DNA from: Cyathus striatus
Lineage: Eukaryota > Basidiomycota > Agaricomycetes > Agaricales > Nidulariaceae
Direction of reading: 5' to 3'
Assembly: GCA_025738555.1 (NCBI GenBank)
Contig: JAOVFP010000014.1
Span: 3,658,001 to 3,722,000 of the forward strand
DNA: 64,000 nt
The position numbers and the translations under genes were made by a program. Below are positions 1 through 12,349 of this stretch, in pieces. Under the pieces are notes generated by a model. It saw only the letters and a program-made list of their open reading frames with translations, was not told the origin of the DNA and did no database searches. Within the stretch, counting starts at the first letter, position 1; each line of letters opens with the position of its first letter.

Positions 1-104
1 ACATTTCTCATCAATTAAAACGCAAAAATTTGAATTAAGATTTACTTGGAGAAAGTTGTAAGTTTCATATATTGTAATGACATATTTATTTTATGTGGTA
101 CTGT

Positions 105-271
105 GCATAAGTACCGTGCATACCGTGAAAGTACCGCGCACTGCCACAATGTACTGTGCAAGTACCATACACATCAAAAATCACGTACCATGCAGATACC
201 GTGCACAAAAATCTGTACCATACAGTACCGTTCATCAACAAAATACTGTAAATTGGTACTGTAAAGTACCG
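105..271. repeat. TACCGTGCA-type short repeat field (left part)
   Basis: Many imperfect copies of a 9-10 bp word close to TACCGTGCA (variants TACCATGCA, TACTGTGCA, TACCGTACA) are scattered at irregular spacing. The same field resumes at 1226-1290 and again at 2405-2520. The short ORFs here are by-products of the repeat. No gene is visible. Confidence 0.7.
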
Positions 272-1225
272 TGCATATATGACGCTCCATTCATTAATTA
301 ATTCACCGTAGTTCTAATTCGGTTTGCCATAGATAAGTTGTTGCCATACTCACAGAATGTGCTTATTTCTGTATTTTCTACACATATCTTCACTTATACT
401 ATATAATTATATACTTATATATCCTATCACTGCAGATATCTCTTTTATTATGCCCGTTTTGACAACTTTCTGAGTTTTCGGAAAATTCCGTTTTAATTCC
501 CACGCACTTCTGAGCAATGTGCCATACATCCAACTTCATCCAACCGCACCACCAGGCATTACAGAACATTGTTTAAGCTCATCTATCATTGTTGTACATT
601 TTATTAATATCTATCTGACACCATATGTTTATTATATGGCAGGTTTCGATGTTATCTCCTATATAAAATTACCTGTACACTGCTCATCAAAGTAAGGCCA
701 TGTCCAGACATCTACATGTTTAACTTGGCAAGTCATGAACTAAGATAATCTGAGACATTTGATAGTAACCTACATGCAATACAAGGCTCTAATTATGTTA
801 TGTACCTCTTCTACACTACTTTTCTATAACATATGCATCTTGCTTAATGTATTTATAGCAATAAAGCAGTGTTTTGGAAAGCTGAACATGCAGTATACAA
901 TGTAAAACCTGAAATAAGAAATTTAAATGATGTTCCGTAATGCCTGACAGTAAAGTAGAATGAAGTTGGATGTACGGCGCGACTCTCAGAAGTGCGTGGG
1001 AATTAAAACGGAAATTTCCGAAACCTCAGAAAGTCGTCGAAATGGGCATTATAAAAGAGATATCTGCAGTGGTAGGATATATAAGTATGTAATTATATAG
1101 CATAAGTGAAGATATGTGTAGAAATACAGAAAATGAGCAGATTGTGTGAGTATGGCAATGACTTATCTACGGCAAACCGAATTAGAACTATGGTGAATTA
1201 ATTAATGGATGGAGCATCATATGCA
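272..1225. mobile_element. Foldback element with about 290-bp inverted arms
   Basis: The stretch 272-562 reads as the reverse complement of 937-1225 with modest divergence (shared words include TTAATTAATTCACC, CTGCAGATATCTCTTTTAT and CCCACGCACTTCTGAG). The roughly 370-bp loop is unrelated and has no ORF. The ends read TGCATAT...ATATGCA. TACCG lies directly outside the left end (267-271) and two bases outside the right end (1228-1232), but since the flank is a TACCG repeat this is weak evidence for a target duplication. No transposase is encoded, so it would be non-autonomous. Confidence 0.65.
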
Positions 1226-1290
1226 TATACCGTGCGGTGTTGTAAATGTACCATACAACAATTTTAATGTACCGTGCAGCATTAGTGTAG
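1226..1290. repeat. TACCGTGCA-type repeat field (middle part)
   Basis: Continuation of the field interrupted by the foldback element; copies such as TACCGTGCGG and TACCGTGCAGC are on the same strand as the left part. Confidence 0.6.
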
Positions 1291-1419
1291 TGTCTATCAT
1301 GATACCACCGTATATGTATTGGTGATACCTGACCAACATCATAAATGTACCTTTTAAGAACTCACTCAATTTATGTCAATAAATTAATTGTACTTCTTGT
1401 GTATGTACTTCACTCTCAC

Positions 1420-1830
1420 CCACCCTCCCGCTCAATTTTTTCCCACGCCCCCGCTTATCAATTAAGTATGCTGCTCATCAATGCCGACCTTCCCGCCCAT
1501 CGTTTCCCACGCATCCGCTTAACAATTATGTTGCTTAATTGATGTCAGCCTCTCCGCCCATTGTTTCCCACGCCTCCGCTTATCAATTTTCTGCATGACA
1601 ACCTTCCCGCTCATCGTTTCCCACGCTTCCGCTAATCATATTCAGTCCCTACTCACTGCTGCCCGCCCCTCTGCTCAATAATTCCCACAGTATTTCCTTT
1701 GCTAAATACTCACCCTCAACATTTCCCACATAATTTAGTGTTGCCTGCTGCTTATAGCTTCCCATGTTTCATCATTCCTTCAATTCATTGTTCCCCACCC
1801 TCCGCTTTCACTTTCCCATGCACATATTGC
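1420..1830 (+). repeat. Degenerate tandem repeat, CCCACGCNTCCGCT core
   Basis: About six imperfect copies of a roughly 60-bp unit whose core is TTCCCACGC followed by CCGCT and ATCAAT. The copies decay toward the right. A reverse-oriented trace (GAAGCGTGGGAAAT) lies near 2205, suggesting that 1.4-2.25 kb may be another inverted structure. The ORFs across it are shadows. Confidence 0.5.
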
Positions 1831-2404
1831 ACATTCATTGGACTTTCCCTTAAATTTATAACAAATCAACAGTACATATGCTTCATAAATTATAACTGTA
1901 GGATTCACAGTGAAAATTTGAATTATTTCGCATTTTCATATGATTACCCTTTCTTATAATACCTAAGGTACACCATAATGTATAAATTAAAATATATTAC
2001 ATATATTACAAAAAGATTCAAGAGAAAATATTAAATACTGAGCTAAATAATGCAAAATTACTTGCTCACTATTGAGCATGATGATGATGAAGGGTGCCCA
2101 TCAACACATCACCCATCAATATGTGCGGCAGTCTTGAGGAAAGTGAGTTTGATGGCATTGATAAATATCAATGACAGCAATTGCAAACATTGACAAAGAT
2201 GAGAAGAAGCGTGGGAAATTTTGAACAATGCAAAATGTTGAAGGAAATGGTGGACGGGGGGCTGGACAAAGGGGAGATAGGAGAGCAGTGTAGAGTAGTT
2301 TTGAAATGGTACTCCATTAATTACAGAATTTTCGTGCTCAGTTCATATATCGTACAATAATTTTGATTCAATACTCCGGTTATCACAGAATAATATTGTT
2401 CCAA
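1831..2404. other. AT-rich stretch without recognisable gene
   Basis: No ORF with coding character. It contains the reverse-oriented trace of the CCCACGC repeat near 2205 and nothing else I can name. Confidence 0.4.
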
Positions 2405-2520
2405 TGATGTACCGTGCATAACCAAAAATGTACCGTACATTGTACCATGCATACCGTAGATAGTACCGTACAATTTTTGATGTACCACACAGTACTGTGC
2501 AGTGTACCATGCAGTACCAT
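2405..2520. repeat. TACCGTGCA-type repeat field (right part)
   Basis: At least nine degenerate copies (TACCGTGCA, TACCGTACA, TACCATGCA, TACTGTGCA), matching the field at 105-290. Confidence 0.65.
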
Positions 2521-2582
2521 TAAAAACCACTAGCCCTTTTATAGTTCATAGGGGGATAATATATCTAACCTCAGAATAGTGA

Positions 2583-3740
2583 TTAAGCTACTGAATCGAC
2601 ATTTTGGCGAATCTGGCATGATGTGAGCTGCTTTACAGCACTGAGAACAAGGTCTTTTTGCTCAGCAATACCCACAAAGGTCTGAGTAAATGTGTTGGCA
2701 TTCATTTCTATAATTGAATTGTTGTGAGGAACAATTTTCACTGCAGAAGCAGAAAGTTCACATAGAAATGCAGCAGCTGGTATATGCACAAATTGTGGCA
2801 TCCCAAGCTGAGCTGTGGGGCCAAATATTCTATGAAAATGTCGATATCCGGGCCGGACCTGTTGCTAAATTTGCATTGCAATGTATGAGAATGCACCAAT
2901 ATTGTTTGACGATGAAATCCAGTTATGCTTTCCAGCTTTGCCAGCACCTTTTTCATACATTGTGATAACTTTAATATAACTATATTAATGTAGCTCATAG
3001 TTCAAAATAAAAGCATACCTTTTCCTATTAATATCTGTTCCTTGACAGCAATTATACCAAAGGATTGATTTGTCAATGGTGCAACAAGACTAATGTGAGT
3101 GGTGGCAAAGAGCTCAGAGGGGTTTGATGGTGAAAATTCATGTCATTGTTGTTTAAGAATATTTCCGGCACAAGCTTCAGCTGCAAGTTCTGTATTTGCT
3201 GTATTTCCAGTATCACCTTCCTTTTCCTTATCCATGCTACTGCCATACGCAGATTTGGTTAAGTGTCTAACCATTCGATTTAAGCCGGTGCTTGTACCTT
3301 GCGACTGCTCATGCTCTTGCAATACCTGCCAAATTTTCCTTGAAATAGATTTGTGTTCATCTTGACCATTTTTAGTGGAAGATATGACTCCTTCCATTTT
3401 ATCATGGTAGCTGATAGTTGTTGGATTGTCAGGGGACAGATAAATGTTGCACTTGACAGCTTTTGCAGACTCCTCACATTGATTTTTTCGACAAGTAGAG
3501 ACAAGACTAGCTGGATCAAGTGCACCAGATTGTATGTAAAATGAAAGTCCGGTAGGGGCCTTTTCTGTAGAAACAGCATATGATATCAACATCTGAACAT
3601 ATGTAGCTTCAGCAGGTCCAAGAGAAGTGATGGCACATAGAAGATTTCCAATGGAAGCACGTAATATATCCAGTGTAGCAGAGTCCTCAAACAGTAGTTT
3701 ATCACTGTGTCAATAATACTTAGCTGAGGGCAGTGGAATA
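2583..3740 (-). pseudogene. Unidentified decayed multi-exon coding fragment
   Basis: Read on the minus strand, an open frame of protein-like composition runs from about 3,740 (no start needed) through 3,143, reaches a TGA, continues in the same frame to about 3,025, then meets a GTATGC donor. After a plausible intron the sequence continues with one more in-frame stop to a final stop at 2,583. Continuity across the stops and the intron suggests a once functional protein of more than 330 residues rather than chance ORFs. I do not recognise the family. It could be a fragment of a large transposon protein or a captured host gene. No catalytic motif is evident. Confidence 0.4.
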
Positions 3741-5880
3741 GCTAATGCGAATATGGGCGAGGCAGCCAAAGAGCTAAGTACTTATTATGTGGATTATTGG
3801 GGGTCCTGCAGTCAAGAGGCATCAGATCCACCAATCTCGGAACATAATCCATAGACCCCTCCCCCCCCCTCCCCCCCCAAAAGCAGTTTAGCACATTGCC
3901 ACCAGGTTGAATCTCCAATGGCAGCAGCCTGTTCTGGCACTGACGCATTGTCAGCTACTGTCAGGTTCTACTTCCTCCCATTATCTTTCGCTTGTCATTC
4001 CTTACAGCAACATTACTTTATCACGCTCACGTTTCCAGATGCATCCCATTCTCCTTACTTATTCAAGCACAATAGTACATAGCAATGTATATATATTGGT
4101 GACATCTAACCTACTCTTCTCTATTGTGTAAACACCTCGTCAGACCAATTTATTGTGAACATATCTTCTTTTTTATTTTGAAATTTCAAACACCTTCCTC
4201 TTTATGAAGAGGATGCCTAACTTGGAACGTTAAAATTTTTCTGTAATCACTGTTCTATCTATGTAAATCATGGATGCAATGTCCTTGATCCCATTCCAAT
4301 TCAACGATGCTCCCACTGCCCAGTCTCCGGTTCCTACCACACATATCCTTTCGCTATTCACGATACTTCCAACTGTCATCTGCCACCATATAACATATTA
4401 TAAATCAACACAATAACTTCTATGCTGTGTTGCCATCACATTTGTACTCTAAGATCTCAAGTAACCACAGGGCCTGTTTTCCATGCATCAGTGCAATCAA
4501 TAATTTAATAGCTACATACATTGCAGCATGCTAGCCTGTCTCCACAATGCCTGCTGTTCCGAACACTTAGTCACGCACAGCTTTGCCAGAAGCTGAATGA
4601 TGTGGACAATTTATACCAATACCAGCAGCTTCAGATGAGTTAATATGTTTGTATGTTATGAAGTGAAATAAGCTGCAGGATGTAGTTGGTATTGAACACG
4701 TTCATGCACACAACTGACAATAAACTTTGAACTTTTTATTTAAAAACACGTTCATAGGCTCCATTGAATATTGTTTAATGCAAAATCGTTCAGCTGGAGC
4801 GTTGAATGCTTACTTGAGAGGATCAAGAAGGCTGTTGCAGGGAAATATGATACAAGGCAATCCTATGGCTACCAGAACACTGCTACCACTCGTATCTTGC
4901 AAACAGAATCCACACAATGCATACATTCAAATTCAACTTCACAATATTACTCACCAAGCTCAATTCTGCATCTAATATATTGCAATAATACAGCTTCTTC
5001 TAATTCAAGTTTATAACTATCCACCACTTCGACAGGTGGTACCGGTTGTTTCAGCTACTAATACTGTAATCTTCTCTCACTTCTACATTGAACATGGCAA
5101 ATGATCCTTTCATTACTTAATATAATATTAATACATTGTGTTACATATCATTGTACTCAGTAACCAACTAATTTAGTAGAGGGAGCAAGTAAAAGGTAAG
5201 TTCAAAGAGTCCAATACTTATTCTACTTGACTCAACAACAAGCACTTTACAAAGGTTTAAAAAGATATGCCAACCTGCCAACCATTGATCTCATCTGATG
5301 TTCTGGCAATGCCATTAGGAAGCCGAGACTCGGTGTTTCCCGAAATCACATCAAGTCAGGGTTGATGGAAAAAGTTCATGTTCCAAGATCGGTGGATCTG
5401 ACACCTCTTGAATGAGATTATAGACCGGTCTACGGTTGCCGAGGAGTATCAGCCTGGATTTTGAACCACTCAAAATCCACATTCTTTGTGAAAGAGCCTA
5501 ACAAGCATCGAACAGCGTCTGTTTCTAGGAATAGTAATAGAACTTAATTATCTTATATTATGTAATACAGATTCTTACCAGTACTTACCCTCTTGCCCTC
5601 CGAAATGATACCAGAGTATTGCCAGAAAACCAAAATACATAGGCCTAGTAAGTTATGTATTTGTGAGAGCACATATATATATATGAATGGTAAGTAATGT
5701 GATTAGAAAGTGTGACTTTAATTCAATTGCATACACAAGTTCAATGTAGGTACTGTACCCTTTCGACCAACTGTTCAGTAACACATCACATGATGTCATG
5801 AACATGAACAAATGTGCCTTTCGTCGCACATCACATTGCTGCATGAACAGAGGTACAAGGAAATAGTTATAATTATAAAA
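3741..5880. other. Stretch with no supported gene
   Basis: AT-rich, CpG-poor sequence. It holds an almost pure C run at about 3,857-3,878, a small inverted repeat near 5,020-5,040 and, near 5,745, a diverged word (TACTGTACCCTTTCGACC) similar to the terminal repeat of the MITE at 20.7 kb. A piece at about 5,425-5,470 is the reverse complement of sequence near 20,070. The ORFs here lack support. Confidence 0.4.
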
Positions 5881-6199
5881 TAATTTCGCCACTAGATAGT
5901 CCTAGATTTTCCACCATGTGCTGAAGAAATGCATTAAAACACACTTTGATGATTTCCAAGTAGTGTGGGACTCGAGTGCTTTACCTTATCTATTCAGGGG
6001 GTTATTTCATCTTCTTGCCCTAGGCTGGTCTAATGGCTCAATACCCACTAAAACTTCAGGGTTCCATCGCAAATATGTTGTTGTTAGTATGTTATTATCT
6101 CTCAAAGTACCAGACCAAGTGTTTTTCACTAATTTTGGATTAGTAGCTCAATCTTTGTAGATTTTCTTGTTTGATGCTTGGAAGTTGAGTTTTAACATT

Positions 6200-8095
6200 C
6201 CATTTATCATACTGAGCCATCTATTGTGGACTCAGTTGGAGGTGCAATTTTCTCACTATTACATTCGTTTTTGATGTGCCATGTACATCTTAGGTGCCAG
6301 ATAAAGTATGCAGATACTGATACTACTAAGGTGAATAATCAATCTGCTCCAGGCCTTCTGTTGCTGTCGGCTGTTTTTCAATGGGATATTCTGCACCCCA
6401 TGATGGATCCAAACAATATGTGTTCCCACTGAATATTCTTTAGTGCTAATAGGTGTTTAGTTAGGTTCCAGACAGCTGTCTTGTCCAGACACTTTGCATT
6501 CTAGCAGAATATGTTCCATGGTTTCTGCAGTATTGCACTCTGGACAGAACTCTGGTGTTCAAGATTCTCAATATTACCAGAATTTCCACATTTGTGTATT
6601 TCATGGATTGTTTTCCAGAGAAAATTTTTGTCTTTTGTTCTGTATTCTTTTTGACCTAGTACTCTTCCAGATAGTTCCATTTGTGGGTAGGTGACTGGTG
6701 CATTCTTGTACTGCATATCTGGTGATATCGAGATTGATAAGTGTGCTTCATGTCACTCTAGTTCTTGTTCATTCCTGACTTCTTGCAGGATGCCTTGGTA
6801 AGCTAATGATTGGGTGATCATTGCTAGTTTGGCACCTGACAGTCTGAGTTCTCTGGGGATATATATGTCAATGAAATTTGGCTTGATCTGAAGTTGCCCC
6901 TTTCCCAGCAAGTTTGTCTGCTCCTTCATTTCTGACTTCTCCACTATGGCTTTTCACTTTCTTTAGGTAAGTACCTGCCATGTGCATTCTGATTTGTGCT
7001 ATTGTGGCTTTTAGTGTGGTGCTATTTTTATATTCTATCCAGTCGCTGTCTTCTGCTTTTTGTCTATTCATGGTGAGCATGACCAGTGACACTTGTGAGT
7101 CAGTCCTTGATTCTAAATTTATATCTTTAGCTGTTTTTTGCATGGATCATAGGACTCTGATCAATTTGCCTGGGTTGTTAGATTGCAGTAGATGGTCTGG
7201 GACTCAAATTACTTCATTATTTGGGTTGTTGTCAGTCCCTGTCCAGAGTCCTGCACCTGCTGCTGCATCCAGGTCACCATTGTTTAGACACAAGCCATCT
7301 GTGTACCAGATCTGTTGTGGGTGGCCATCTGGTTCATTAACTGTAAGGTCTGGTGAGGTATGTGATACATCTGTTGGGTCAGTGAATATTCTAAAGCCAT
7401 CCTTAAGTTTCATGATGATCATGTCTTTTTCATACTCAATGTTAGGTTTTCTTCATTTTTGTCCATATTTACTGGCAGAGAGCTTTCAGGTGGTTGGTTT
7501 GATGGGTACCATTTATGTTTGAGGGATTGTATTAGTTTTACTCCAGTGAGTTTGCATCATTCGATGTTGTTGCAGTTACTTTGGTGCATGCAGATTGGGC
7601 AATTGTCCACATGCAGTGTAACATCATTGTGTTTGATAAAGTTGATCATTTGCCCTACTGTTATGATGTGGTGTGTGTCTTGCAGACAGCTAGCCATGCA
7701 TCCATTGTTTCTCAGTTTCTTGTCCTTGTCCTGACCTATATGGTGCCAGATTGGCAGTTCTCATTTGACATTGTCTGCTAGGATCAGTGCACTAAATCCT
7801 AGGTTTTGATCCCTTGCTATTTTGAGCATTTTCTTTAGATCAGTGGGAAGGTTCATCTGTTGTTGCTTGGGTTTCCAGGATTGGAGAAAGCAATTTACAG
7901 CTATGTTCTGGTTTTTTAGGTTGCTGTCTTTAGGGACTTCTTTGGCTATTAGAACATCAGCAAAGTATGTCCAGCTTGGTCTTGTTGGTCCAAGGTTCAG
8001 GTAACATTGTAGTTTCATGATCTCAATAGCTTCATTTCTTATTTCTATGTCTAGAAGTTTTTTCCCCCTTTATCGTGTGGTTCCCTCATTATTGC
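6200..8095 (-). pseudogene. LINE ORF2, C-terminal part: connection region, RNase H, Cys/His tail
   Basis: Broken frames on the minus strand spell, in order, a region with GKKLLDIEIRNEAIEIMK and LNLGP (8,070-7,950), typical of the region after the reverse transcriptase in mushroom LINEs; an RNase H fold starting with YTDGLCLNNGDLDAAAGAGL (about 7,300), a second Asp in a TDSQ context (about 7,100) and the final NEGADKLAGKG (about 6,900); and a tail with a CPEC...H...C pattern near 6,530. The second acidic residue of RNase H (usually Glu in a TGE context) reads as lysine. Multiple stops and frameshifts make it a pseudogene. Upstream it is cut by the minisatellite insertion ending at about 8,095. 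Confidence 0.8.
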
Positions 8096-8309
8096 TGATT
8101 GAGCATGCACACACACATCATGCTCAAGATTTTACTTCACACTCAGGGTCAACATCTCACACACAGGGTCCATACATTCATGCACAGGGTCTGAGTTTTC
8201 ATGCTCAAGGTCATCAACTCACACTCAAGGTCTGTCAACTCATGCTCAAAGTTTTTACTTCATGCTCACAAAAAAATTATATGTTACATTTATATTTTGG
8301 CTTCACTTA

Positions 8310-9015
8310 CATGTGGGAGGAAAAGTAAGTTGCAAGTGTAATATATGTGAGCATGAATAGGAATACCAATCACACTCAGACATTGAGCATGAGTTTATTA
8401 CTTGTGAGTATGAATAGGAATACCAATTATGCTCATGCTCAAGTTAAAGGACTTTGAGTGTGAGTGTAATACTTGTGAGCATGAATAGGAATACCAATTA
8501 TGTTCACACTCAAGTTAAAGAACATTGAGCATGAGTGTAATACTTGTGAGCATGAATAGGAATACCACACTCATGCTCAAGTTAAAAGACATTGAACATG
8601 AGTGTAATACTTGTGAGCATGAATAGAAATACCAATTATGCCCGCACTCAAGTTAAAGAACATTGAGCATGAGTGTAACACTTGTGAGCATGAATAGGAA
8701 TACCACACTCATCCCCAAGTTAAAGGACATTGAGCATGAGTGGAATACTTGTGAGCATGAATAGAAATACCAATTATACTCATGCTCAAGTTGAATGCAA
8801 GTGTAATATTTGTGAGCATGAGTAAGAATACCAATCACACTCATGCTTAAGTGAAATACAAGTGTAATATTTGTGAGCATGAGTAAAAATGCCAATCAAG
8901 CTCACACTCAAGTTAAAGGACATTGAGTGCAAGTCTAAATAAGTATTATAAATGTGATAGAATACCTATCATGCCCATGCTCAAATCAAAGGGCATTGAG
9001 CATGAGTGTAAATAT
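8310..9015 (+). repeat. About 71-bp tandem repeat with TGAGCATGA core
   Basis: About nine to ten units, each containing ACTTGTGAGCATGAATAGG, AATACCA and an inverted partner such as TATGCTCATGCTCAAGTT. Some units lack a few bases (period 65-71). The motif TGAGCATGA/TCATGCTCA alternates in orientation, so single strands could form many short hairpins. Confidence 0.7.
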
Positions 9016-9079
9016 AATACTGACATGCAGTTATACTATGAAAATATGTGTGATAGGTAGTAATCTATCCTGTATTGCT

Positions 9080-9300
9080 CCCTGCTTTGTTGTGAATTTC
9101 CCTGCTTTGTTATTAAGCCCCCTTCCTTGTTCTGATGTTACCTACTTCGCTGTAAAGCCCCATTCTTTATTTTGAATTTCCCAAGGTCTCTGCTTCACTG
9201 TGAATCCCCTGCCTTGTTCTGAATTTTCCTGCTTCATTGTAAAGCTTCCTGTAATTTTCTGAACCCCCTGCTTCATTATAAACTTCCCCTGTTTCTACTG
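9080..9300 (+). repeat. Short degenerate tandem repeat, CCCTGCTTYGTTGTGAA
   Basis: Around nine imperfect copies of a 20-30 bp unit built from CTGCTTTGTTGTGAATTTCC-like words. Non-coding. Confidence 0.5.
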
Positions 9301-9354
9301 TTCAATATATACCATTCTCTAGCTCTATAAATTTTTAACTGTTAGTCTGAATTA

Positions 9355-9485
9355 CTGCTACACTCTCTGAGTCATTTTTTCAACTTGTAGATCATATGTA
9401 CACTCTCTGAATCATTTATATACACTCTAAGTCATATCTGAACACTCTGGATCATTGGTATACATTTTAAATCAATATACACTTA
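9355..9485 (+). repeat. Tandem repeat, TACACTCTCTGAATCAT
   Basis: Five to six imperfect copies of a roughly 22-bp unit (ACACTCT, then TGAGTCAT or TGAATCAT). Non-coding. Confidence 0.5.
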
Positions 9486-9719
9486 TAAAGAAGACAATAA
9501 CAATGAAAACATATATAAAACCCACTGGTGTTCTTCAATTATTACATTACAGTGCTTAGTATATACCAAATTGTATTAAAAATATGCTTTACCATGCCAA
9601 TTATTCAGTATGTAGTTGATATAAGACAGCCAGTTGGCTCATGCTCATATAAGGATTATTCACACTCACATCACACACAGGGTCGAATTTTCACACTCAC
9701 TTTTGTGCATGCCCAGAAT

Positions 9720-10706
9720 TTTCTTGCTGCCCCAAATTTTGAAATTAGTCTCTGCAAGTTTTTTCAACATCTGCTGGCATGCCTTGTACTCAGATTTTGT
9801 ACTGAGTGTCCCCTCCTGCTATGAGTTGAACCAGTTGACATCTTCCTTCCAATGTCAGTTTAACTCTTGCCCAGCTGTTAAATTTGGTCTCGCACTTTTC
9901 TAGCATTGGAGCCCAGATATTTATTTCGTCAATGTTATTCCCATTGGCTCACCATCTTTTGCTATTTTGATGGAGTTGGGTATTTCAGCGTGATCAGGGC
10001 TTTGTTTCCAAACTGCTATAATGTGTTCATAGTGGGTGGTCATACCAATGGGGAGTACTTCTGTTTTGCTGACATTGAATTTAGCCCCAGAAGCTTTGCA
10101 CCATTTGTCTAAAATATTGAATAAGGTTGCGGGATCGTCATCTTTTGATAGAAAGACTGATGTATCATCTGCAAATAGGCTAGTGATAGTTCTTTCGGTT
10201 TGTCCTGGTATTTTAAAGCCTTGCAGGTTGCTATTTCAGAGCATGGAGGTCAGTGGCTTGATAGCCAGGTCAAATAGGAAGCATGAGAGGGGGTCACCTT
10301 GGTGGACTCCTTGTGATATAGTATAAAGGTCGCTCATGAAGCCATTGATCATGATACTGGTTTTTGCATCTGTGTATAACATGTGTATGAGTTTGGTTGT
10401 ACTGTTGGTGAAACCATATTTCTCCAGAACTTTCCACAGGTAGTTATGAAATATTTTGTCATATGCTTTCTCCTGGTCTAGGAAGACGATCATTCCGTCT
10501 TGCTGCTGGGCTTTGCTATAATCAATGATGTTTTTTATTAGGTCGATTTGGTCTTCGATCTGCCTTCCTTTCATGAATCCCGCTTGGTTGGGGTGGATTA
10601 GCTTGGGTAGGATTGATGCAATTCTGTTGGTGAGTGCTCATGTTAAAATTTTATAATCTGTATTCAGCACTGTGATAGGATGATAGTTAGCAATATCTGT
10701 TCTGTC
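9720..10706 (-). pseudogene. LINE ORF2, reverse transcriptase palm and thumb
   Basis: Minus strand. Starting at 10,706 the reading is DIANYHPITVLNTDYKIL (fingers), MKGRQIEDQ, then the palm with VFLDQEKAYDKI, GVHQGDPLSCFLFDLAI and, after an in-frame TGA, the catalytic SLFADDTSVFLSKDDDP (about 10,160). GAKFNVSKTEVLPIG and IAKDGEPMGI of the thumb follow. The FADD box is intact. The TGA after TSML stands where this family usually has Arg, in keeping with a CGA-to-TGA change. It is separated from its N-terminal half by the 3.28-kb inverted-repeat insertion at 10,707. Confidence 0.85.
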
Positions 10707-10826
10707 CATAAGTGTCAGCCAATTTGATTGCAAATTGCTCAGGAAAAATGAGTGCTAGTGATCCTGATTCTCCACCAAAAAATGAGTGCCATTTTTATAA
10801 GGCATATTCAGTAAATGTAATGGAGT

Positions 10827-11385
10827 GGTGATCATTGGCACTCATTTATGTATTGTTGTTGATTACTAGGGAACTATATTAGTATAGTATGGAGGCACTC
10901 AAAAGTGATCATTTTAAGAATATTAGAAGGTGATCATTGGCACTCATTTATGTATTGTTGTTGATTACTAGGGAACTATATTAGTATAGTATGGAGGCAC
11001 TCAAAAGTGATCATTTGAAGAATATTAAAAGGTAATCATTGGCACTCATTTATATATTGGTATTGACTGCTAGGGAATTATATTAGTATAGTATGGGGAC
11101 ACTCAAAAGTGATCATTTTAAGAATATTAGAAGGTGATCATTGGCACTCATTTATGTATTGTTGTTGATTACTAGGGAATTATATTAGTATAGTATGGAG
11201 GCACTCAAAAGTGATCATTTTGAGAGCATTAGGAGGTGATCATTGGCACTCATTTATGTATTATGGTTTATTACTAGGGGATAGTATTAGTATAGAATGA
11301 GGGCACTCAAAAGTGATCATTTAATGAATATTAGGAAGTGATCATTGGCACTCATTTATGTATTGCTATTACTGATTACTAGTTG
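10827..11385 (+). repeat. 102-bp tandem repeat, left arm
   Basis: Five to six units starting at about 10,827, 10,930, 11,032, 11,134, 11,236 and 11,339, each beginning GTGATCATTGGCACTCATTT and containing AGTATAGTATGGAGGCACTC. Two units in reverse orientation form 13,670-13,865 in the right arm. Confidence 0.85.
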
Positions 11386-12260
11386 ATCTGTGCTTCGCAT
11401 TTGTCACATACTTCCCGCATGTCACGTTGGTCACACATATTCCCGCGCCTCATATTTTCCCGCGCATTGCATTTGTCACGTACTTCACGCGTGTTACGTT
11501 GGTCACATATATTCCCGCGCCTCGTGTTTTTCCTGTGCATCACATCTGTCACGTACTTCACGCGCGTCACGTTCGTCACACATATTCCCGCGCTTCATAT
11601 TTGTCACGTACTTCACGCACGTCACGTTTGTCACACATATTCCCGCGCTTCGCATTTGTCACATATTTCCTGCATGTCACATCCGTCACACATATTCCCG
11701 CGCTTCGCATTTGTCACATACTTCCTGCGTGTCACATCCATCACATATGTTCCCGCGCTTCATATCTGTCACATATATCCTTCGCGTCACGTTCGTCACA
11801 TATATTCCCACGCATCACATTTGTCACATTCTTCCCGCCCGTCACGTCTGTCACGCATATTCCCGCGCATCACGTTCGTCACACATTTGTCACAATTTTC
11901 ACGCGCGTCACATCTGTCACAATTCTCCCACACTATGCATATATCAGCGCGTTTGTCACGCTTTAGCGCGTTTGTCACGCTTTAGCGCGTTTGTCACGCT
12001 TTAGCGCGTTTGTCATGCTTTGTATGCGCGTCACGCGTCACGTTTGTCATGTTCTTTATGAGCGTTACGCTTTTATGCATGTCACACGTGTCACATCTTT
12101 GAGGTGCGTCACACATTACATTTGTCATATTCTTTATGAGCATTATGCTTTTATGCATGTCACACATTTCACATCTATGTGTTATGCTTTTCATGCTCAA
12201 CACAGTGCATTTGTCATACTTTGCATTTGCATCATGTGTCACATTGATTATATTCATCAC
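11385..12260 (+). repeat. GTCACGTTTGTCAC minisatellite, left arm
   Basis: Imperfect units of roughly 55-60 bp built of TTCCCGCGC, TTTGTCAC and GTCACG words, then a perfect 19-bp subarray (AGCGCGTTTGTCACGCTTT, four copies at 11,948-12,020) and a decaying tail with GTCACACAT. It is locally CpG-rich in a CpG-poor neighbourhood. The long ORFs in all frames are low-complexity artefacts of the repeat. Confidence 0.8.
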
Positions 12261-12349
12261 CTAAGTCACATCTGTTTCTTAATTTGCACATGCATCCTAT
12301 TCATCATGTCTTTGAGGCTTTCATTATGCTTTTCACACACATCATAAGT

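Larger units (their letters stand above)
8095..9720. mobile_element. Minisatellite-rich insertion inside LINE ORF2
   Basis: The LINE protein reads up to about 9,720 and resumes at about 8,095, so this block is foreign to it. Both ends carry words such as GCTCATGCTCA, CACACTCA and CACACACAGGGTC, in direct rather than inverted order as far as I can see. The interior has three arrays described separately. No transposase is visible. Exact ends and target duplication could not be fixed. Confidence 0.6.

Noticed and set aside
6980..7522. 180-codon plus-strand ORF
   Set aside because: It is antisense to the LINE RNase H region, which carries recognisable motifs on the minus strand.
8310..9015. CRISPR-like array
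   Set aside because: Units are contiguous degenerate tandem repeats with no unique spacers, in a eukaryotic context.
11383..12347. Several long overlapping plus-strand ORFs (up to 204 codons) rich in His, Cys, Ser and Arg
   Set aside because: They cover all three frames of a GTCACG minisatellite, so openness follows from the repeat and not from coding.
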